The translations under genes were made by a program, and so were the position numbers. 11,406 bases of DNA from assembly GCA_018067325.1 (NCBI GenBank), contig JAGPUU010000168.1, forward strand, positions 1 to 11,406. The letters run 5' to 3'. The notes beneath the pieces were generated by a model, which saw only the letters and a program-made list of their open reading frames with translations, was not told the DNA's origin and did no database searches. Source of the stretch: Amphritea sp. Lineage in GTDB: Bacteria > Pseudomonadota > Gammaproteobacteria > Pseudomonadales > Balneatricaceae. Shown here in pieces: positions 5,554-11,406 of the stretch. How positions within the stretch are numbered: position 1 is the stretch's first letter; the number at the start of each line of letters is the position of its first letter.

Positions 5554-6492
5554 TTACTCTTGTTGCTGTAACAGTGCGTGAACCAGTTCTGTATTGGGTA
5601 CATCAATGCCTAGCTGTTGTGCGCGCTTTATGACAGCACCACTGATGCCGTCTAGTTCTAGCGGTCGATTTTTCTCTTTATCTACCAACATCGAGGTTTT
5701 GATAGCGTCGAAGCTGCTAATCAGTTCAAACATCTCATCGATGTCTTGCTGACTTAGGTCGACATCATCAACTTGCGATACGGAGGCCACTTCCTGCATC
5801 ATCCGATAGACTGTTTTTCCATAGGTAGGATGAGATGTCAGGCTTCGGGTATCAAGGCGAGTCAGGGCGGAAAGGGGGTTAACCCCATTGTTGATGAGAA
5901 GCTTGCGCCATAATTCATGGCGTATGTCGTTGCTGATTCGCGCAGGGATGCCCGCATCGTTGAATGCATCGGCAAATAACGTCAGTGACGCAGGGCTGAA
6001 TATCTGTGTACTGCTGTGATTGGGCCAGCTACCGAAAACAACCTGAGCGGGGCCTGTAGCTTCTATTTTTCCAGGTGCAATGATATGCCCGCCGATACGT
6101 ACAGCGAGCCCCCCCAACGTGCGATAGCGTCCCAGAGCCTGTTCGATCATCGGCTCATTATCTACGCCATTCTGGAGAGATAAAATAGGTACTTCTGAGG
6201 AGGTCAGCCAAGACTCTAGCTGGGATAAAATTGACGAAGTCGCGCCTGCTTTAAGGGTTAGCAGAATGAGGTCAAAGTCAGCGCATTGATAGTCCTTCTT
6301 CAAGGCCTCAATATCGACAGCTTCAACCTGCGCGTTAAAATTAAGATCCTGATGGCTTACGCGCAAACCTTTCTGTTGCAAGGCTTGTAGATGTTCGCCA
6401 CGAGCCAGGTAACAAACATGATGTCCCTGAAGCTGGAGTCTGGCACCGTAGTAACAACCAATCCCACCGGCACCGATAAAAAGAAATCGCAT
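5554..6492 (-). CDS. panE: 2-dehydropantoate 2-reductase (ketopantoate reductase)
   Basis: The enzyme reduces 2-dehydropantoate to pantoate with NADPH, a step of pantothenate and CoA synthesis. The N-terminal Rossmann domain opens with MRFLFIGAGGIGCYYGARL, GxGxxG at 7-12. LQNGVDNE (106-113) is the conserved asparagine loop. The helical C-terminal domain holds HELWRKLLINNGVNPLSALT; K197 corresponds to the catalytic lysine (K176 in E. coli). Near the end TSMLVDKEKNRPLELDGISG contains E279, the counterpart of E. coli E256, which binds substrate. At 312 residues the length is normal. The start has a GAAAGG ribosome binding site about 9 nt upstream. Several PanE-like paralogues of unknown substrate exist in bacteria, so ketopantoate specificity is likely rather than certain. 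Confidence 0.92.
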   Translation of the reverse strand: MRFLFIGAGGIGCYYGARLQLQGHHVCYLARGEHLQALQQKGLRVSHQDLNFNAQVEAVDIEALKKDYQCADFDLILLTLKAGATSSILSQLESWLTSSEVPILSLQNGVDNEPMIEQALGRYRTLGGLAVRIGGHIIAPGKIEATGPAQVVFGSWPNHSSTQIFSPASLTLFADAFNDAGIPARISNDIRHELWRKLLINNGVNPLSALTRLDTRSLTSHPTYGKTVYRMMQEVASVSQVDDVDLSQQDIDEMFELISSFDAIKTSMLVDKEKNRPLELDGISGAVIKRAQQLGIDVPNTELVHALLQQQE

Positions 6493-6532
6493 AGTCTGCT
6501 ACCTTTCAGATCACTTTTGGGCTGAGGATAGA

Positions 6533-6560
6533 ACTATACCTGCAGAGAGGATGATTTCCA
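6533..6560 (-). promoter_or_regulatory. Candidate promoter of panE
   Basis: On the minus strand TGGAAA (complement of 6555-6560) lies 16 nt before TATAGT (complement of 6533-6538). The -10 matches five of six consensus bases and the -35 four of six. It sits about 40 nt upstream of the panE ATG and downstream of the helicase terminator, so panE plus the HopJ-family gene would form their own unit. Confidence 0.35.
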
Positions 6561-6569
6561 GTCTGTAAT

Positions 6570-6617
6570 TATCAACTTAGGTAAAAACTTGGAAGTTACC
6601 GGGGCGTTTAGCCCCGG
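6570..6617 (-). terminator. GC-rich hairpin behind the helicase gene
   Basis: CCGGGGC (6599-6605) pairs with GCCCCGG (6611-6617) around GTTTA, a strong 7-bp stem 5 nt after the helicase stop. On the minus strand the T-run (five Ts) comes only about 12 nt later, after a second small hairpin AACTT-CC-AAGTT that leads straight into it. The pair may work as a composite terminator; the displaced T-run makes it less certain than the others in this window. Confidence 0.6.
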
Positions 6618-6622
6618 GATGA

Positions 6623-8098
6623 CTAACGATTACCTGAGCGTTGGCCTGGTTTTGCTGTACTGTTAGTTCGACTACCAGAACGTCCGCCACGACTGGCTGG
6701 TTGCTGGCTGTTTCCTGAGGGCTTGGCGCCTGATGCAGTTCTTTGTGCAGGCTTAGCTTGTGCTTTCTGGCCTTGTGGGGCATTGCCGCCGGTCGATTTC
6801 TGTTCCTGGCTGCTACCCGAGGCGCGGTGGCGTTTGTTTTTGCCAGTGGGTTTATGGCCCCGGGCGACATCGGAGGAGCGTTGTCCATCTTTATGCCCAG
6901 TGCTCTGTCTTTTGGGCTTATTAGGCTTGCGCTTACGAGTATTCAGGCTTGATTCGGGTAGATTGTGTAATGGCTGGAATCCCAGTACCTCTTCACGTTC
7001 CAGTATCTTACCAATCAGGTTCTCGATATCAGATAACTGATCAAACTCATCAGCGCTGACCAACGATATCGCCTGACCTGTTGCACCAGCACGGCCGGTA
7101 CGACCAATTCGGTGGACATAGTCTTCAGCAACATTTGGCAGGTCAAAGTTAACTACCTGAGGGAGCTGCTCAATGTCCAGCCCACGTGCTGCAATGTCAG
7201 TTGCAACCAATACCTGCACTTTACCTTGCTTGAATTCTGCAAGCGCTTTGGTTCGTGCGCCCTGGCTCTTATTGCCATGGATGGCCGAGGCATTAATTTT
7301 TTCAGAGTCCAGATGCTTAACAAGTTGGTTTGCCCCTCGCTTGGTGCGAGTGAATACCAGTACCTGATGCCATTGGTGTTCTTTAACAAGCTCAGTGAAT
7401 AAGCGCGCTTTCTGTTTCTTATCAACCGGGCAGATCCACTGTTTCACGGAGGTTGCTGCTGCGTTACGCGGTGTAACGGATATCTCTACCGGGTTATTGA
7501 CCAGGCCTTTTGCCAGAGTACGGATAGAGTCAGAAAAGGTAGCGGAGAACATCAGATTCTGGCGCTTCTGCGGCAGTAGGCTGATGACTCTTTTAATATC
7601 GTGGATAAAGCCCATGTCCAGCATTCGGTCAGCTTCATCCAGAACCAGAACTTCAACTTTGTTAAATTTAACAGCGTTTTGGTTGTAGAGGTCCATTAGA
7701 CGGCCAGGGGTAGCGATGAGAATATCGATACCTTTACGAAGCTGCATCATCTGCGGATTAATACTCACGCCGCCAAAGACTGCGGTGGATCTCAATGGCA
7801 GGTGCTTACCGTAGTCGTGAACACTTTCAGCAACCTGAGCGGCCAATTCACGGGTAGGAGTGAGAATAAGTGCGCGAATCTGATTGCCCTGGGCGCGTTC
7901 ACCACGGCTAAGCAACTCGAGAAGCGGCAGGGTAAAGCCCGCCGTTTTTCCGGTACCGGTCTGAGCTGCTGCCATCAGATCCTTGCCTTCCAGTACGGCA
8001 GGAATAGCCTGCGCCTGAATCGGAGAAGGGGTCTCGTAACCTTTATCGGTAACGGCATTGAGTATCGGTGCCGACAGGCCCAGCTCGGTAAATTTCAT
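6623..8098 (-). CDS. rhlE: ATP-dependent DEAD-box RNA helicase, RhlE type
   Basis: The protein unwinds short RNA duplexes with ATP and probably acts in ribosome assembly or RNA turnover. All DEAD-box motifs are present in order: an N-terminal [13 protein letters not shown] with Q-motif [11 protein letters not shown] (23-33), motif I AQTGTGKT (45-52), Ia PTRELA (81-86), Ib TPGR (130-133), motif II DEAD (154-157), III SAT (185-187), [13 protein letters not shown], and [10 protein letters not shown] (329-336). The start and core are closest to RhlE rather than DeaD, SrmB or DbpA; there is no DbpA-type RNA-binding domain. From about residue 385 to 491 the tail is low-complexity and rich in K, R, S, G and Q, typical of RhlE tails that bind RNA non-specifically. 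A GAGAG ribosome binding site precedes the ATG. A GC-rich hairpin follows the stop. Confidence 0.95.
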   Translation of the reverse strand: MKFTELGLSAPILNAVTDKGYETPSPIQAQAIPAVLEGKDLMAAAQTGTGKTAGFTLPLLELLSRGERAQGNQIRALILTPTRELAAQVAESVHDYGKHLPLRSTAVFGGVSINPQMMQLRKGIDILIATPGRLMDLYNQNAVKFNKVEVLVLDEADRMLDMGFIHDIKRVISLLPQKRQNLMFSATFSDSIRTLAKGLVNNPVEISVTPRNAAATSVKQWICPVDKKQKARLFTELVKEHQWHQVLVFTRTKRGANQLVKHLDSEKINASAIHGNKSQGARTKALAEFKQGKVQVLVATDIAARGLDIEQLPQVVNFDLPNVAEDYVHRIGRTGRAGATGQAISLVSADEFDQLSDIENLIGKILEREEVLGFQPLHNLPESSLNTRKRKPNKPKRQSTGHKDGQRSSDVARGHKPTGKNKRHRASGSSQEQKSTGGNAPQGQKAQAKPAQRTASGAKPSGNSQQPASRGGRSGSRTNSTAKPGQRSGNR

Positions 8099-8174
8099 GC
8101 ACTCTCTCTATAACTGAAGTGTCAAAATGACAGAAGCGCGAAGGATACAGGAAAGGCGGTCTAAATGGCAGTAT

Positions 8175-9026
8175 TTATGCCGTTTGCAGGGAGCAGCTGA
8201 GTTGCCAAACTTCTATGGAGCCGCCGCTTAGGTTGGCGATAAGATTCGGTGCCATTTTGTTAAAATCATCACCTAAAATCTGAGCAGGTGAGATGAGAGG
8301 AGCTTTATTAGGGGAGGCTGTGTCGGTGCTTTTTTCTTTACTCGTCTGCCGTTTGCGCCAGGCTAGTGCCTCTTCTGTCCAGTGATCAGTATTGTCCAGG
8401 GTAAAACCACTCACTTCCAATCGTTGAGTTAACTCTGTCAGGGTAAGCAGATGAGATTGATCGGCGGTACGCGCCCAAGGTACGGGGTAGCGCATCTGCT
8501 TCGGATTAGGGCCTTGAATTACTTCATGGAGCAAGAGAGTACTGTTTGTGTCCATAACCCTGCGACACTCGCGCAGACAGTCTTCTGTATCGGGTATATT
8601 CAGCAGACTGTGCTGAAAGATGATGCAATCGAAACTATTATCAGCAAAAGGGAGCTGTTGTGCATCACAGGTAACTATTCTAACGGAAATGTCTTTGTTG
8701 AACAGTTCAGTTATTGATCGGTTGAGCGTATTAAACCGGTGGGTAATATCAACTGTGGTTATTTCGATAGCAGATATTTCTGTGTTAAAACGGTTAGAGA
8801 TCAGGCGCATCAGACCGCCAGTGCCGGAGCCAATCTCAAGAATCCTTTTTGGCTGTATCTCCTCCAGTTGTAGCAGCAGTTTCTCAGAGGCTTTGATGCC
8901 ACCAATATGGAGCTGGTCTATGGGGGCCAGTTGATAGATGGTTGGCCCTTCGGGGTAGCGTTCGCGCAGTTGAGAGAGCAGTGTCTCTTCATCCATATGA
9001 TCGCTGTAGTGCTGATCTATGCCCAT
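8175..9026 (-). CDS. Class I SAM-dependent methyltransferase (small-molecule type)
   Basis: The 283-residue protein has a Rossmann methyltransferase core: motif I RILEIGSGTGG (61-71), an acidic residue after strand 2 (AIE88), TCDAQQLPF (119-127) around the adenine pocket, and the post-II strand SFDCIIFQHSLLNI (131-144). The N-terminal YQLAPIDQLHIGGIKASEKLL and the later RYPVPWARTADQSHLLT resemble the DQFHxGG and PVPWA segments seen in sarcosine/dimethylglycine-type and related small-molecule methyltransferases. A small amine or acid substrate is therefore more likely than nucleic acid. The real substrate is unknown. AGGG 7 nt before the ATG supports the start; M11 is an alternative. It is cut off from the acyl-CoA synthetase gene upstream by a strong terminator, so it needs a promoter within about 40 nt of its start or read-through. 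A 76-bp gap leads to the helicase gene. Confidence 0.85.
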   Translation of the reverse strand: MGIDQHYSDHMDEETLLSQLRERYPEGPTIYQLAPIDQLHIGGIKASEKLLLQLEEIQPKRILEIGSGTGGLMRLISNRFNTEISAIEITTVDITHRFNTLNRSITELFNKDISVRIVTCDAQQLPFADNSFDCIIFQHSLLNIPDTEDCLRECRRVMDTNSTLLLHEVIQGPNPKQMRYPVPWARTADQSHLLTLTELTQRLEVSGFTLDNTDHWTEEALAWRKRQTSKEKSTDTASPNKAPLISPAQILGDDFNKMAPNLIANLSGGSIEVWQLSCSLQTA

Positions 9027-9067
9027 CGTCTATCCCTGTTGTTATTTTACCGATTGCTTAATCTAAA

Positions 9068-9095
9068 ACGGGGGCTCTTGTTAGGGAGCCCCCGT
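9068..9095 (-). terminator. Strong intrinsic terminator behind the acyl-CoA synthetase gene
   Basis: ACGGGGGCTC (9068-9077) pairs perfectly over 10 bp with GAGCCCCCGT (9086-9095) around an 8-nt loop. On the minus strand the stem leads directly into TTTTAGATT. It is placed 26 nt after the acyl-CoA synthetase stop and 41 nt before the methyltransferase start, so it separates the two genes. Confidence 0.85.
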
Positions 9096-9121
9096 ATGTT
9101 CATCAGACCAAAAAAACAGTA

Positions 9122-10813
9122 TTAGATATCATCTAATCCCAGTTCTTTGATAGAGACTTCGCGCATCTTGAACTTCTGGATCTTACCGGTAACCGTCATC
9201 GGGAACTCTTCCACGAATTTAAAGTAACGGGGTACTTTAAAGTAAGTGATCTTGCCCTTACAGAAAGCCCGAAGTTGCTCTTCAGTAACGCTATCGGAAT
9301 CGCCATTGAGTTTAACCCAGGCGATCAGTTCTTCACCGTACTTTTTGTCCGGTACACCGGTCACCTGAACATCGCTGATGCCCGGGTGAGTGTATAGGAA
9401 CTCTTCAATCTCTTTTGGATAGACGTTCTCACCACCACGGATAACCATATCTTTGATACGACCAACGATCTGGATATAACCTTCTTCATCCATGGTTGCC
9501 AGATCTTCGGTATGCATCCAGCCGTTGACATCGATAGAACCTTTGGTCGCTTCTTCGTTGTTCCAGTATTTCAGCATTACGCTGTAACCACGGGTACAAA
9601 GCTCACCGATCTCACCGCGGGCAACAGTTCGTCCAGTGGCTGCGTTGATGATCTTGGTTTCCAGATGGGGCTGAGTACGGCCCACAGTCGTCACTCGCTT
9701 CTCGAACGGATCGTCGGCGGCAGTTTGAGTTGATACCGGGCTGGTTTCAGTCATTCCGTAGGCGATCTGAACCTCTTGCATATTCATCTTTGTGTTGACC
9801 GCTTTCATCACCTCAGCCGGACAAATGGAGCCAGCCATGATGCCGGTGCGCAAGGAAGATAGATCATAACTGTCAAAATCAGGATCTTCTAGCTCGGCGA
9901 TAAACATCGTCGGAACGCCATATACCGCAGTGGCCTTCTCTTTCTGAATCGCTTCCAATACTGCCTTAGGCTCGAAACCGTCAGTCGGATAGATCATGGC
10001 TGCACCATGAGTCATGCAACCTAGATTACCCATAACCATGCCAAAGCAATGGTAGAGTGGCACTGGAATGATCAGGCGGTCTTTATCGGTTAAGTTCTGA
10101 CTTTCGCCAACAAAATAGCCGTTGTTAAGAATATTGTGGTGACTTAGGGTTGCTCCTTTAGGAAAGCCCGTGGTACCCGAAGTGTATTGAATATTGATTG
10201 CATCATCGAACTGCAGTTTTGACTGGATCGCTTCGACTTCTGATAGCTCTACCTTGCTAGCCTCTTCGACGAAATCGTTCCAGCGCCACATACCTGGGTG
10301 CTGTTCTTCCGACAGGTTAATAATGCATTCCAGTGTTTTCAGTTTCTCTGATTTAAGCTGGCCTTTTTCGCAGCTATTCAATTCTGGTGCAAGTTCCAGC
10401 AGCATCTGAGTGTAATTAGAAGACTTAAAGCTATCAGCAGTTACCAGGAACTTAGTGCCTGACTGGTTCAGTGAGTATTCCAGTTCGTGCAGTCGGTATG
10501 CTGGGTTCACATTCACCAGGATGGCGCCAACTTTAGCTGTAGCGAACTGAGTGACGGTCCACTGAAAGCTATTTGGCGACCACATACCTACTCGGTCACC
10601 GGCTTTAACGCCGACAGCTAGAAGGGCGCGGGCGCACTGTTCAACTTGCTGGCGCAAGTCATCGTAGGTCCAGCGAATATTCTGATAATGAACAATCAAT
10701 GCATCATTGTCAGGGTAGGTGGCACAGATTTCATCGAACTTATCGCCGATGGTCATGCCTAGTAGCGGTTTATTACTAGTACCGCTTGTATAACTGGGTT
10801 TTGCATTACTCAT
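9122..10813 (-). CDS. AMP-dependent acyl-CoA synthetase (fatty-acid CoA ligase type)
   Basis: The enzyme activates a carboxylic acid with ATP to an acyl-adenylate and transfers it to CoA. The ANL-superfamily motifs are complete: P-loop [11 protein letters not shown] (210-220) followed by [16 protein letters not shown] (252-260), YGMTE (352-356), GWMHTEDL with D437, the hinge region [20 protein letters not shown] (451-470), and PMTVTGK with the adenylation lysine K544. At 563 residues it is full length with no membrane segment. It resembles the medium/long- or branched-chain acyl-CoA ligases of pseudomonads, including the AMP-binding protein near leucine/isovalerate (liu) degradation genes; the chain length preferred cannot be read here. 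The ATG has AAGGAAGGGAT just upstream. It follows the AhpD-like gene by 101 bp on the same strand with no clear terminator between. Confidence 0.93.
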   Translation of the reverse strand: MSNAKPSYTSGTSNKPLLGMTIGDKFDEICATYPDNDALIVHYQNIRWTYDDLRQQVEQCARALLAVGVKAGDRVGMWSPNSFQWTVTQFATAKVGAILVNVNPAYRLHELEYSLNQSGTKFLVTADSFKSSNYTQMLLELAPELNSCEKGQLKSEKLKTLECIINLSEEQHPGMWRWNDFVEEASKVELSEVEAIQSKLQFDDAINIQYTSGTTGFPKGATLSHHNILNNGYFVGESQNLTDKDRLIIPVPLYHCFGMVMGNLGCMTHGAAMIYPTDGFEPKAVLEAIQKEKATAVYGVPTMFIAELEDPDFDSYDLSSLRTGIMAGSICPAEVMKAVNTKMNMQEVQIAYGMTETSPVSTQTAADDPFEKRVTTVGRTQPHLETKIINAATGRTVARGEIGELCTRGYSVMLKYWNNEEATKGSIDVNGWMHTEDLATMDEEGYIQIVGRIKDMVIRGGENVYPKEIEEFLYTHPGISDVQVTGVPDKKYGEELIAWVKLNGDSDSVTEEQLRAFCKGKITYFKVPRYFKFVEEFPMTVTGKIQKFKMREVSIKELGLDDI

Positions 10814-10914
10814 TGCTATATCCCTTCCTTATTCTTATCAGCGGAGAACTTTATTACCCAGTCTGTCAGTTTGATCAGTCGGGACTCTCGCTTTAATTAA
10901 GATAGTTAATTCGG

Positions 10915-11406
10915 TTAACGCGCCTGTGCGTGATACTCAGGGTTGGGTTGCATATCTACCGCACTGGCAACTCGGTTAGTCATATTGTAAAAACCGGCTA
11001 TGTTGGCGATATCCCAGATATCCTGGTCGGAGAAGCCGGCATCACGTAGTGCCTGACGGTCTTCCTCTTCAATTGAATCTGCTGCAACGGTCATCTTTAC
11101 GGCAAAATCGAGCATCGAACGATGTCGTTGAGACAGCTCTGCAGCCCGATAATTAATCGCCATCAGTTCGCCCAGAGCAGGGTCTTCAGAATAGGTACGA
11201 ACCGCAGCGCCGTGGGCGACGATGCAGTAGAAGCAGTGATTCTGTGAGGACACAGCAACAGCGATCATCTCGCGTTCCAGTGTCGTCAGATTGCCTTCGC
11301 CGAACATAAGCTCATTATAAAACTTAGAGAATACGTCTAATTGAGCTGCGTTCTGGCTGTAGGCGGTCAGTACATTAGGTACCATGCCCAGCTTTTCATC
11401 GCAGAC
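10915..11406 (-). CDS. AhpD-like peroxidase-related protein, 5' end cut by window edge
   Basis: The frame stays open past the internal ATG at 11385 to the window edge, adding VCDEKLG before MVPN. The true start is therefore outside the window and 163 residues are visible. Counting from that internal M, the family signature is NHCFYCIVAHG, with C51-F-Y-C54 and H58, the redox CxxC and histidine of the AhpD / carboxymuconolactone decarboxylase fold. LTTLEREMIAVAVSSQ just before it and DIWDIANIAGFYNMTNRVA near the end are typical of the uncharacterised peroxidase-related group (about 190 residues in full). A hydroperoxide or disulfide reductase role is inferred from AhpD; it has not been shown for this branch. 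It precedes the acyl-CoA synthetase gene on the same strand. Confidence 0.88.
   Translation of the reverse strand, partial: VCDEKLGMVPNVLTAYSQNAAQLDVFSKFYNELMFGEGNLTTLEREMIAVAVSSQNHCFYCIVAHGAAVRTYSEDPALGELMAINYRAAELSQRHRSMLDFAVKMTVAADSIEEEDRQALRDAGFSDQDIWDIANIAGFYNMTNRVASAVDMQPNPEYHAQAR

Noticed and set aside
6577..6888. Minus-strand open frame of 103 codons overlapping the end of the helicase gene
   Set aside because: It overlaps the low-complexity tail of rhlE in another frame; the helicase frame is the one with a complete set of family motifs up to its stop.
6723..7040. Plus-strand open frames opposite the helicase C-terminal region
   Set aside because: Their Cys/Leu/Trp-rich products are the usual antisense reading of Arg/Gly/Gln-rich codons.
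8120..8132. Inverted repeat TGTCA-AAA-TGACA just upstream of rhlE, including a perfect TTGACA on the minus strand
   Set aside because: No -10 element lies at a suitable distance from the TTGACA, and 5-bp arms are short enough to occur by chance.
1..11406. Mobile element, CRISPR array, toxin-antitoxin or defence island
   Set aside because: No transposase, integrase, terminal repeats, regularly spaced repeats, tRNA-borne attachment site or recognised defence domain was seen anywhere in the window.

Overview
The window looks like chromosomal DNA of a free-living, heterotrophic gammaproteobacterium, most like the marine Oceanospirillales-type genera. The evidence is the character of the proteins (RhlE-type helicase, HopJ-family protein, HTH_43 protein, Pol IV with a gammaproteobacterial LexA box) and the near-balanced base composition. 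No phage, insertion sequence, CRISPR array, rRNA or tRNA gene is visible. Most of the content is housekeeping or metabolic, and I do not see a clear new defence or mobile system. The more interesting points are regulatory and contextual.

Layout, left to right. Bases 1-42 hold the start of a minus-strand gene that leaves the window. Bases 43-263 are a divergent spacer with a dyad repeat and a coding-like open frame that lacks a start. Five plus-strand genes follow: a small winged-helix protein (264-545); DNA polymerase IV (594-1700) behind a LexA/SOS box; a zinc-dependent nucleoside/base deaminase (1713-2267), almost certainly co-transcribed with dinB; a SulP anion transporter with a C-terminal STAS domain (2347-3909), with its own extended -10 promoter overlapped by a perfect palindrome; and a TauE/SafE permease (3979-4779). 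A textbook intrinsic terminator lies between the two transporters, and an upstream in-frame ATG at 3919 for TauE would run through it and should be rejected.

Bases 4780-5174 are the convergent junction: tandem AT-rich hairpins that can end transcription from both sides, then a doubtful minus-strand ORF with codon use unlike its neighbours.

From 5175 to the right edge all genes are on the minus strand. In transcription order, right to left: a partial AhpD-like peroxidase-related protein cut by the window end (10915-11406), an acyl-CoA synthetase (9122-10813) closed by a strong terminator, a SAM-dependent small-molecule methyltransferase (8175-9026), an RhlE-type DEAD-box helicase (6623-8098) closed by a GC-rich hairpin, ketopantoate reductase (5554-6492), and a HopJ-family protein (5175-5516) 37 bp behind it.

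Functional groupings: SOS-induced translesion synthesis plus a deaminase; uptake or export of inorganic or sulfur anions (SulP plus TauE); CoA-related metabolism (PanE for pantothenate, acyl-CoA synthetase for acyl activation), although these last two are in separate transcription units.
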